A stretch of 64,000 nt of DNA from CAIQPV01 sp963719855 (GTDB lineage Bacteria; Pseudomonadota; Gammaproteobacteria; Burkholderiales; Gallionellaceae), in the NCBI GenBank assembly GCA_963719855.1, contig CAVRDK010000004.1:1436096-1500095 (forward strand), given 5' to 3'. Every line of letters starts with the position of its first letter. The first letter of the stretch is position 1. The notes under the pieces are model-generated. The model made no database searches. It was not told the DNA's origin and worked only from the letters and a program-made list of their open reading frames with translations. The position numbers and the translations under genes were made by a program. This document shows positions 8,863 to 15,392 of this stretch, piece after piece.

Positions 8863-9022
8863 GTTTCACCACCTTCCCGGTTGAGTTGTTGAGTGCGCGT
8901 TCCGCAGCTTTTTTGACGCCTTCAATCGCAATCGAGGAAAGCACACTGGCACGCAAGGCGCGCTGATATTCCTGCGCATTGCGCAAGTGGGGATTGTGTT
9001 CAAGTAGTGATTTAGGAGCCAT
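8855..9022 (-). CDS. Small hypothetical protein upstream of DUF433 gene
   Basis: A 55-residue protein with the pattern MAPKSLLEHNPHLRN..EYQRAL..SVLSSIAIEGVKKAAERAL. Small proteins of this kind are often found directly before DUF433 genes, and the two genes overlap by 8 bp, so translation is likely coupled. The ATG at 9022 was chosen because it gives the family-like N-terminus LLEHNP; there is no clear ribosome binding site. No catalytic or binding motif is visible; the function is unknown. Confidence 0.6.
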   Translation of the reverse strand: MAPKSLLEHNPHLRNAQEYQRALRASVLSSIAIEGVKKAAERALNNSTGKVVKHD

Positions 9023-9150
9023 GACCGCACTATAAGGGACATGGAGCGATAATTCAACAGCCACAAATGCTGTCCCCCTGTTCGGCTGTGTCGTTATTTT
9101 TTGGCGCAACTGTTGAGGCCATGTGCCTACGGCTGTTAGTGCAGATAAAT

Positions 9151-9459
9151 TTAAGCAGCGACTTCCCGAAGAACTTCTGGCCTACGTTCGGCAATAGCGA
9201 TGAGTGTCTTGGCCGCACCGCTGGGTTGGCGGCGGCCTTGTTCCCAGTCTTGCAGAGTGCGCACGGAAACGCCAAGTAGTTTTGCAAAAGCTGATTGTGG
9301 CAGGCCTGATTTCATGCGCGCAGATACAACGGGGGGGATGGAAACCTTGTGGATTTTTCCAGCTCGTCCAGCTTTCATTTGACGTACGGATTCAAGCAAT
9401 TCAGCGCCGAGGTTGCGCTTTGCATCGCGCATTTGCAATTCTTTCTCTGTCATGGGCAT
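9151..9459 (-). CDS. HigA/XRE-type antitoxin
   Basis: A 102-residue antitoxin with a C-terminal XRE helix-turn-helix (about residues 48-90: GLPQSAFAKLLGVSVRTLQDWEQGRRQPSGAAKTLI) and an N-terminal extension that would bind the toxin. Its start overlaps the toxin stop by 10 bp. ATG at 9459 follows AAGGAGGAAATATC, a near-perfect ribosome binding site, unlike the toxin gene. The toxin-first order is typical for HigBA. The protein probably represses the promoter/operator at 9771-9798. Confidence 0.88.
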   Translation of the reverse strand: MPMTEKELQMRDAKRNLGAELLESVRQMKAGRAGKIHKVSIPPVVSARMKSGLPQSAFAKLLGVSVRTLQDWEQGRRQPSGAAKTLIAIAERRPEVLREVAA

Positions 9460-9764
9460 GATATTTCCTCCTTCACAGCCTTCAATATGTGGGCGGGTAT
9501 GTTTTCGTGCTCGTTCTTCGCGTAAATCAACAATAGCCAGATCGTGCCGTCATTAAGCGTGTTGTAGTAGATGACACGAACACCGCCACTTTTTCCAGTT
9601 CCTTTGCGCGCCCATCGTACTTTGCGGCAACCGCCGGAACCACGCACTACATCACCAGCGTCGTAATGCTCTGCTATCCATGCAGCAAATTCGCCGCGCT
9701 CATCCTCTGTCCAATAATCGGTAACGTATCGACTGAAAACTTCGGATTCCGCGATGGTAAGCAT
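9450..9764 (-). CDS. RelE/HigB-type toxin
   Basis: A 104-residue RelE-superfamily toxin, predicted to be a ribosome-dependent or free mRNA endonuclease that blocks translation. Recognisable elements are the N-terminal helices (SEVFSRYVTDYWTEDERGEFAAWIAEHY), the central DVVRGSGGCRKVRWARKGTGKSGGVRVIYY strands and the final LLLIYAKNEHENIPAHILKAVKEEI block. The ATG at 9764 is chosen over a more distal TTG because the promoter's -10 box ends only 6 nt upstream, which makes a leaderless transcript likely. It pairs with the overlapping XRE antitoxin. Confidence 0.88.
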   Translation of the reverse strand: MLTIAESEVFSRYVTDYWTEDERGEFAAWIAEHYDAGDVVRGSGGCRKVRWARKGTGKSGGVRVIYYNTLNDGTIWLLLIYAKNEHENIPAHILKAVKEEISCP

Positions 9765-9770
9765 AAGTAA

Positions 9771-9798
9771 ATTGTACGGCAAAGCCGTATATTGTCAA
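9771..9798 (-). promoter_or_regulatory. Promoter and palindromic operator of the RelE/HigA pair, leaderless type
   Basis: On the minus strand TTGACA (9793-9798) and TACAAT (9771-9776) are 16 bp apart. A perfect 6-3-6 palindrome TACGGC-TTT-GCCGTA (9775-9789) fills most of the spacer and touches the -10 box, the right place for an autorepressor. Only six bases separate the -10 box from the toxin ATG, so +1 falls at or next to the start codon. Confidence 0.75.
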
Positions 9799-9943
9799 GT
9801 TGCTTGGCGGGCTTGGTTCAATGGTAATTCAATTATATCGGCGGAGGGGACGACCCCGGCACATTTGAGCAGGTAATCGGTGATTTTTTGCATGGGAGGA
9901 CGAAGCCGCTCAACGTCGCTGATGATGTATCCAAAATACCGAT

Positions 9944-10060
9944 AGTCCGTGGGTGGGTGCGGTGGGAAGTCCGGTGGTGAGTGGCAGTGGGAGTACTGTA
10001 GTGGGTGACAGGGGAGTCCGTAGGTCTGCGTCAGCGGTACGGTGGTGGGGGTGTGGACTA
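9944..10060. repeat. G-rich degenerate tandem repeat, 23-24 bp unit
   Basis: Four units begin with AGTCCG or AGTACT at 9944, 9968, 9992 and 10015 (24, 24, 23, then about 24 bp), and a G-rich tail runs to about 10060. The plus strand is built of GTGGG/GGTGG runs, including GGGTGGGTGCGGTGGG, which could form a G-quadruplex. It is preceded by ATACCGAT. A second locus with the same lead sequence is at 10345-10398. The stretch 9830-9940 holds no supported gene. Confidence 0.7.
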
Positions 10061-10079
10061 GCCACAGTCTGACTACGGG

Positions 10080-10259
10080 TCACTGGGTGGCAAGGGACTT
10101 CTTCATTGGTTTTTTATTAGTAGAGTGCAATTTGTCTACAGTTGATTGAAGCACTGAGTCAATAATTTCTTGTTCCTCTGGAGAAGGTTTATAACTCCGG
10201 TCAAGTCGTTTTTTTTCCATAACAGCTTCGATAATTTGGCTTTTTTCGTCATCCAACAT
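10080..10259 (-). CDS. Small hypothetical protein
   Basis: A 59-residue hydrophilic, mainly helical protein (MLDDEKSQIIEAVMEKKRLDRSYKPSPEEQEIIDSVLQ) with a basic tail. The inner ATG at 10259 is preferred because GAGGTGAAA lies directly before it, whereas the ATG 15 bp upstream has no ribosome binding site. I do not recognise a family. It lies between the two G-rich repeat loci. Composition is AT-richer than the housekeeping genes, in line with acquired DNA. Confidence 0.5.
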   Translation of the reverse strand: MLDDEKSQIIEAVMEKKRLDRSYKPSPEEQEIIDSVLQSTVDKLHSTNKKPMKKSLATQ

Positions 10260-10344
10260 TTTCACCTCAACCATAGTTTATTCACTTAATCAGTAACGAT
10301 TTTAATGAATCAAGTGTAATTCCGCAATAAATCAAATTTAGTTA

Positions 10345-10398
10345 TACCGATAGTCCGTTGGTCGGTGTGGCGGAAGTACGTGGGTGAGAACTATGACC
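10345..10398. repeat. Second copy of the G-rich repeat
   Basis: ATACCGATAGTCCGT is identical to the sequence that opens the first array, followed by one 23-bp unit (10352-10374) and a partial second (AGTACGTGGGTGAG). Identity to the first locus over about 43 bp is high by eye. A weaker third relative (ATACGGATAATCCGTAGG) is at 12022-12039. Confidence 0.65.
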
Positions 10399-10652
10399 TA
10401 CGATACGTTCAGTTGTCTTTTCGACTTTCTTCCGGGGGCTGCTGGGGGAATAAATCCAGCGATACGACAACTTGTACCCTCGACCTTCTTCTTGCCCTCA
10501 AACCTGGTGGTATGACACGTCATAATTTCCCCTTTGGCAGTAAGCTCTGCCAAATGAAGGCGCAAGGCTGGAATGGCGATGCCTGTGGCTTTGGCAATGT
10601 CTGTGTCAAGCTGCTCACCATGTTTGTTCAAGTATTGCAGGATTTCTTTCAC
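10398..10652 (-). CDS. Small winged-helix-like DNA-binding protein
   Basis: An 84-residue protein whose first 45 residues read as a winged helix-turn-helix (MKEILQYLNKHGEQLDTDIAKATGIAIPALRLHLAELTAKGEIMTCHTTRF), with a recognition helix around 28-40. The tail is basic (GRKSKRQLNVS). It resembles small MarR/ArsR-like regulators found on accessory elements, but I cannot assign a family. Its 3' end runs into the second G-rich repeat. No obvious target operon; it may regulate the neighbouring 59-residue gene. Confidence 0.55.
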   Translation of the reverse strand: MKEILQYLNKHGEQLDTDIAKATGIAIPALRLHLAELTAKGEIMTCHTTRFEGKKKVEGTSCRIAGFIPPAAPGRKSKRQLNVS

Positions 10653-10760
10653 GATATGTCCAATTCCGCTAATTTAGCCTAATCTGTAACTCACTTACAC
10701 CCAATATTAGTGCGATGTACCCGCACTCAGATAACAAAACCCCACTCAAGTTCAAATTAG

Positions 10761-10796
10761 TCAGCCATATATTTCCTCAGCCATATATTTCCTCAG
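10761..10796. repeat. 16-bp tandem direct repeat
   Basis: TCAGCCATATATTTCC is perfectly repeated at 10761-10776 and 10777-10792, followed by a further TCAG. It lies between the winged-helix gene and the candidate small RNA terminator. Confidence 0.85.
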
Positions 10797-10820
10797 TCAT
10801 GATGTTCATCCGTCCATAAA

Positions 10821-10850
10821 AAAAATCCCCTAAGCTTGCGCCTAGGGGAA
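10821..10850 (-). terminator. Strong intrinsic terminator, minus strand
   Basis: Nine-base-pair stem with one G-T pair, GCAA tetraloop and eight consecutive T on the minus strand. It does not end any recognisable protein gene, which is why a small RNA is proposed. Confidence 0.8.
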
Positions 10851-10926
10851 ACATGTTCCAACGGGGAGTCGGAACTCCTGCTCATAGGGGAGAATCATCA
10901 GGGGGGGATGAAGAATAAGCAGATGT
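10821..10926 (-). ncRNA. Candidate small RNA with promoter and intrinsic terminator
   Basis: On the minus strand TTGACT (10955-10960) and TAGATT (10932-10937) are 17 bp apart. About 105 nt downstream is a very strong terminator: 9-bp stem CCCCTAGGC/GCTTAGGGG with GCAA tetraloop and a run of eight T (10821-10850). Between them are a GGAGT-TCCG-ACTCC hairpin and a GGAACATGTTTCC palindrome, and no start codon with a ribosome binding site. I do not recognise the family; it is not long enough for 6S RNA. Confidence 0.5.
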
Positions 10927-10931
10927 TGAGC

Positions 10932-10960
10932 AATCTACTATACTTTATGATTTTAGTCAA
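10932..10960 (-). promoter_or_regulatory. Promoter of the candidate small RNA
   Basis: Minus-strand -35 TTGACT and -10 TAGATT with optimal 17-bp spacing in an AT-rich stretch. No coding sequence begins downstream before the terminator at 10821. Confidence 0.5.
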
Positions 10961-11224
10961 CTAATAGCAGCCTCGGCATTAATTTTAAGTTGGACTGACA
11001 AAAGAGCGATCATTTCTTGAGGGTGCAGCCATTCTCCTGTTGGCAGCACCTCCAATGACTACTCCACCGCATCATTCCGTCCTGTTCCCTGCTGTGGGCA
11101 TGTAGCCTACTCGACTCCTTCTATTTAGACACAAGGTTGCAGCCGGTTTCCCATCTCCTGCCGACGACCATATTGAGGGGCGGTTGAGCCTGAACGAACA
11201 TCTGATTCAGCATAAGGAGGCCAC

Positions 11225-11362
11225 ATGTTTGAGGCGACAGCACACGATCCGCGAGAAAAAATAAAACACGACACGACAATTTACACCGCGCCAAAGTATA
11301 TACTGGCAAAAGGCAGGAATGTGCTGCCAATACCTGCTGTTCGCCATAGTCTGCACTTTTGA
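11225..11362 (+). CDS. Small ORF, 45 codons, with consensus ribosome binding site
   Basis: ATG at 11225 is preceded by AAGGAGG at a spacing of 5 nt, the best Shine-Dalgarno in the window. The product (MFEATAHDPREKIKHDTTI..., 45 residues) is basic and soluble, without a membrane segment or Cys. I do not recognise it. The region from 10961 to 11224 contains no other supported feature. The next gene, a bacteriohemerythrin, starts about 110 bp downstream, so they might be cotranscribed. Confidence 0.4.
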   Translation: MFEATAHDPREKIKHDTTIYTAPKYILAKGRNVLPIPAVRHSLHF

Positions 11363-11470
11363 ATGAGCAGCGATAACCACTTGAATATACTAGCCTACTG
11401 TTGTTGTGGCATCAGGGCTTGATAAAAATTGCGCAAGGATAACCGTAATGCAATTAAGTTGGGCAATGTC

Positions 11471-11965
11471 ATGAAAAACCCATTTGAAGTTTTTCCTTGG
11501 ACCGATAGTTTTGCTACCGGCATACCGCAGATTGATCAGCAGCACCAAATATTAGTTCAGTTTTTGAATGCCTTGTCCAGCAGTCTAACCTTTCAAATTA
11601 ACATGCCATCTTCAAGGATTCTTTTCAAAGAACTGGTTGAATATGCGGATTACCATTTCCAAACAGAAGAAAATATCTGGCATCAATACTTTGCGGATGA
11701 TTCTTGGGAAGCCGAGCACAAAAAGTCACACAATGATTTTGTATCTCATGTGAATAGGCTGAAAGGTGAAGAGAACAGCAAGCCTTTAGAAGAAGTTCTC
11801 AGTGATGTTGTACCATTCCTGAGTCTTTGGCTGGTGTCCCACATATTGGAATCTGACAAACGCATGGCCAAAGTTGTACTGGCAGTGCAATCAGGCTTGT
11901 CGCTCGAACAGGCTAAACAGCAAGCAAATCAGGAAATGCTTGCGGAAAAAAATAGTGCTAATTGA
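11471..11965 (+). CDS. Bacteriohemerythrin
   Basis: A 164-residue hemerythrin-fold protein binding a non-heme di-iron centre, used for O2 binding, sensing or delivery. The ligand pattern is complete: H in IDQQHQ, then YHFQTEE (His and Glu), HKKSH (two His) and SHILESD (His, Asp). The N-terminal WTDSFATGIPQIDQQHQ is the standard hemerythrin opening. ATG at 11471 is chosen over the upstream TTG (11429), because it begins just before this opening. A short Gln/Ala-rich C-terminal extension is present. No signal peptide, so it acts in the cytosol. Such proteins fit a microaerophile. Confidence 0.92.
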   Translation: MKNPFEVFPWTDSFATGIPQIDQQHQILVQFLNALSSSLTFQINMPSSRILFKELVEYADYHFQTEENIWHQYFADDSWEAEHKKSHNDFVSHVNRLKGEENSKPLEEVLSDVVPFLSLWLVSHILESDKRMAKVVLAVQSGLSLEQAKQQANQEMLAEKNSAN

Positions 11966-12093
11966 TACCCTCTTTTCATGTGCGACACTTTTTCTGCATA
12001 CCCAATGCACATTGGATCAGTATACGGATAATCCGTAGGTCGAAATAGGGAATTCTGGGGGCAGTGGCTCTCTGGTTGGATTAATTCTCTGAC

Positions 12094-13401
12094 TCATGCC
12101 CTAACCACATTGCCGAAAACCTGGCGGTATCGTCCACGCGTATCAACCACTAATGTGCTATTTTTCTGGATACTTTCATAGTCAAAAATATCATGGTCAG
12201 TGGCGATGAGTACGCAATCCATACGTGAAAGAAGCGCAACAGAGGGTTCAACCGACCTGAGGTCAAAGTGATGATTGCGCATTTTCGGAAACACCGGAAC
12301 GTGCGGATCGCTATAGGAAACAAGTGCCCCTTTGGCGGTAAGCAACTCCATCAATTTGACCGACGGAGATTCCCGCATATCGTCAATATTCTTTTTATAA
12401 GCGATACCCAACACCAAAATTCTGGCTCCGTTCAATGCCTTTTTCTGATTGTTAAGTGCGTCCATGACCTTCCCGACAACCCATTCCGGCATTCTGGTAT
12501 TTATTTGCCCGGCAAGCTCAATAAAGCGTGTATCAATGCCGTATTCCTTTGATTTCCATGTCAGATAAAAAGGGTCTATCGGAATACAGTGCCCGCCAAG
12601 GCCGGGGCCGGGGTAGAACGGTGTAAAACCGAACGGCTTGGTAGCGGCCGCATCAACCACTTCCCATATATCAATCCCCATGCGATCAGAAACAATTTTC
12701 AGTTCGTTGACCAGTCCGATATTCACTGCCCGGTATATGTTTTCAAGAAGCTTGCTCATTTCCGCGACCCGCGTGCCTGAAACCGGAACAATCTTTTCGA
12801 TCACGCTCCCATACAAGGCCTTCCCGACCTCAAGGCAAGCAGAAGTTGAGCCACCCACGACCTTGGGGGTCGTCCCGGTGGTGAAGGACAAATTGCCGGG
12901 ATCTTCGCGTTCCGGCGAAAAAACCAGAAAAATATCTTCCCCAATGCAATGGCCGCAATTTTCAATACGAGGCCGTAACTCCTCTTCAGTTGTACCGGGA
13001 TAAGTGGTGCTCTCCAGACTTACCAGCTGGCCTTTACGCAGATGGGGAAGAAGGGATTTGAGCGTGGTGATGATAAAAGAAAGATCGGGTTCCTGATGCG
13101 TGCCCAGCGGAGTAGGCACGCAGAGAATTAGCGCATCTGCTTCGGCGGCTCGCGAAAAGTCGTTGGTCGCTTCGAATCGCCCTGTGCGGCACATAGTTGC
13201 CACCTTCTCCGAGGCGATGTGCTTGATGTAACTTTCTCCATGATTGAGTGTTTCAATCTTCGCCACGTCTATATCAAAGCCAATGGCCTGAAAACCCGCC
13301 TCCACAAACCGTAGCGTCAAGGGCAGGCCGACGTATCCAAGGCCGATAATACCTACGATGGCTTGCTTGGAATGGATTTTCTCCAACAATTCTCTTTTCA
13401 T
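12094..13401 (-). CDS. UDP-N-acetylglucosamine 6-dehydrogenase-like nucleotide sugar dehydrogenase
   Basis: Oxidises a UDP-N-acetyl-hexosamine to the uronic acid with two NAD+, feeding capsule or O-antigen synthesis (WbpA/TviB group). N-terminal Rossmann motif GIIGLGYVGLPL, central dimerisation domain and C-terminal UDP-binding domain are all present. The catalytic Cys is Cys272 in GGHCIPIDP; LESTTYPGTTEE is typical of the N-acetyl group. The start at 13401 is chosen over 13431 because AAGGAG precedes it by 10 nt. It is transcribed away from the ThDP enzyme gene; both probably belong to one glycan locus. Confidence 0.92.
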   Translation of the reverse strand: MKRELLEKIHSKQAIVGIIGLGYVGLPLTLRFVEAGFQAIGFDIDVAKIETLNHGESYIKHIASEKVATMCRTGRFEATNDFSRAAEADALILCVPTPLGTHQEPDLSFIITTLKSLLPHLRKGQLVSLESTTYPGTTEEELRPRIENCGHCIGEDIFLVFSPEREDPGNLSFTTGTTPKVVGGSTSACLEVGKALYGSVIEKIVPVSGTRVAEMSKLLENIYRAVNIGLVNELKIVSDRMGIDIWEVVDAAATKPFGFTPFYPGPGLGGHCIPIDPFYLTWKSKEYGIDTRFIELAGQINTRMPEWVVGKVMDALNNQKKALNGARILVLGIAYKKNIDDMRESPSVKLMELLTAKGALVSYSDPHVPVFPKMRNHHFDLRSVEPSVALLSRMDCVLIATDHDIFDYESIQKNSTLVVDTRGRYRQVFGNVVRA

Positions 13402-13721
13402 TTTTGTGTTGCTCCTTTTGCGGGTATCCATAATTCCTGCACCCTGTCTCCCATGTATGAAAATGGTACACGAACAATAGCTTGTGGAGATGCATAAAGC
13501 TGCATATTTTTGCCAGCCGGATAGCCCTATACAAGCAAGAACCTTTTCGTTGAGTCACCATGCACTTGACCGATGGTTGTAAACGGCTAAACTTCACATC
13601 CCGGCGAAAATACACCTGCCGCGTTGGAAAACTTAACCAGCCAAGCCAATCGACTTATGCAGCTTCATGTTCATTACCTTACGGGGGCAAAGCATTGCCC
13701 GGCCCGTCCGAGGAATACCGG

Positions 13722-15392
13722 ATGAAAATTCCGGTCAGCGAGTTTCTCGTCAGATATATGGAACGCCTGGGCATCGAATATATTTTCGGCATGCCCGGCG
13801 CCCACATCCTGCCGGTATACGACAGCCTTTACGATTCAAGCATCAACAGCGTGCTGGTCAAGCATGAACAAGGCGCGGCGTTCATGGCTGGCGGCTATGC
13901 CCGCGCTACGGGAAAAGTCGCCGCCTGCATCGCCACTGCCGGCCCCGGCGCAACCAATCTGGTTACCGGCATCGCCAACGCCTACGCGGACAAGTTGCCC
14001 ATCCTGATTATCACTGGGGAAACCTCCACCTACATTTTCGGCAAGGGTGGCTTGCAGGAGAGCTCCGGCGAAGGGGGAAGCATCGACCAGTCCGCGCTGT
14101 TCAAGGGGCTGACCAAATACAACCGAATCGTCGAAAGAACCGATTACTTGGTGAATGTCCTCACCCAAGCTTCGAAAATTCTGCTTTCCGCCAGTTCCGG
14201 CCCGGTATTGCTCAGTTTTCCCTACAATGTTCAGAAGGAAATGATCGAGGAAAACCTGCTGGAGCGCGTCGTCACCCGGCGCAGAGCGCATTCTCTTGAC
14301 CGTCGTCCTCCCGTCGTGGATGCGCTACTGGCGCTACTCGAAGAAGCGGAACGTCCGGTCATCGTGGCGGGCTACGGCTGCATCCAGGCAAAAGCACAGG
14401 AGGTACTGTCGCAATTCAGCGCAAGATTGGGTATCCCGGTGACCACCAGCCTCAAAGGCATGGGAGTGATCAGCGAAGCGGCAGGGCTGTCGCTCGGAAG
14501 CCTGGGCGTCACCTCGAACGGCAACGCCTTCCGTTACATCGCCGATCACGCAGATATGCTGATTTTTCTTGGTGCCGGTTTCAATGAGCGCACCAGCTAC
14601 CTGTGGGACGAGCAACTCCTGGCGAACAAGACTGTCGTGCAAATCGACCACGATTCCGAACAACTGGAAAAGGTGTTCAAGGCGGACGTGGCGATTTACG
14701 CGGACATCCGCGAAGCTCTGATTGAGATACTGAATAAGGTCGAGGTAAATGGGACGGGCGCGAAAAAACTCGACCGCTTCCATGAATTCTCCGAAAAGCT
14801 GCGGCAACCCTCCGCCGAATTGCATGCCGTCGTACCCCACGCGCAATTCGCGCTGGCGGAGAAATTCTTCGTCAGGCTGGAAACGCATTTCCCCGAAGGT
14901 GCGCTGATTTTTGACGACAACATCATCTTTGCCCAGAATTTCTTCAAGGTGTCCGGCTGCAACCGCTATTTCCCCAATTCCGGCATTTCCTCTCTGGGGC
15001 ATGCTATCCCGGCGGCAATCGGCGCGCGCTTTGCGGAGAATAAGCCGACTTTCGCCATTCTCGGCGACGGCGGCTTCCAGATGTGCTGCATGGAAATCAT
15101 GACGGCGGTGAATTACTCGATTCCCCTCAATGTGGTGGTATTCAATAACTCCACCATGGGCCTGATCCGCAAAACCCAGCATAAGGTTTATGACCAACGC
15201 TTCATCGATTGCGATTTCGTCAACCCTGATTTCCACTTCCTCGCCAAATCGTTCGGCATTGCCCATCTGCGGATTGACAACGAAAAAGACCTGGATACCC
15301 TGTTTGCCGACTACGACCTCGTCAACGCTATCAATCTGATCGAAATCGTCATCGACAAGAACGCCTTCCCCAATTATGTCTCCCGACGTTGA
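13722..15392 (+). CDS. Acetolactate synthase-like thiamine diphosphate-dependent enzyme
   Basis: A 556-residue ThDP enzyme with the three-domain architecture of the acetohydroxyacid synthase/oxalyl-CoA decarboxylase family. The ThDP-activating glutamate is Glu49 (KHEQGAAFMAGGYAR), and the cofactor motif is GDGGFQMCCMEIMTAVNYSIPLNVVVFNN near the C-terminus. True ilvB partners (ilvH/ilvN) are absent, and its neighbours are sugar genes, so the substrate is probably a sugar- or acyl-derived 2-oxoacid. Start ATG 13722 has GAGGA 7 nt upstream; the frame extends further 5' without similarity. Its end overlaps the next gene by 17 bp, showing an operon. The 290 bp upstream hold no other gene. Confidence 0.85.
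   Translation: MKIPVSEFLVRYMERLGIEYIFGMPGAHILPVYDSLYDSSINSVLVKHEQGAAFMAGGYARATGKVAACIATAGPGATNLVTGIANAYADKLPILIITGETSTYIFGKGGLQESSGEGGSIDQSALFKGLTKYNRIVERTDYLVNVLTQASKILLSASSGPVLLSFPYNVQKEMIEENLLERVVTRRRAHSLDRRPPVVDALLALLEEAERPVIVAGYGCIQAKAQEVLSQFSARLGIPVTTSLKGMGVISEAAGLSLGSLGVTSNGNAFRYIADHADMLIFLGAGFNERTSYLWDEQLLANKTVVQIDHDSEQLEKVFKADVAIYADIREALIEILNKVEVNGTGAKKLDRFHEFSEKLRQPSAELHAVVPHAQFALAEKFFVRLETHFPEGALIFDDNIIFAQNFFKVSGCNRYFPNSGISSLGHAIPAAIGARFAENKPTFAILGDGGFQMCCMEIMTAVNYSIPLNVVVFNNSTMGLIRKTQHKVYDQRFIDCDFVNPDFHFLAKSFGIAHLRIDNEKDLDTLFADYDLVNAINLIEIVIDKNAFPNYVSRR

Noticed and set aside
9836..10080. Open minus-strand frame through the G-rich repeats, ending ...DIIELPLNQARQAT
   Set aside because: It has no start codon with ribosome binding site until MQKITDYLL (32 codons), and its Pro/His-rich part is just the repeat translated.
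9944..10398. Possible CRISPR array
   Set aside because: The units are contiguous without unique spacers and there are no cas genes.
10821..10926. 6S RNA
   Set aside because: The predicted transcript is too short and lacks the long bulged duplex.
11121..11330. 69-codon minus-strand frame
   Set aside because: It overlaps the small plus-strand ORF with the perfect ribosome binding site and has no start signal of its own.
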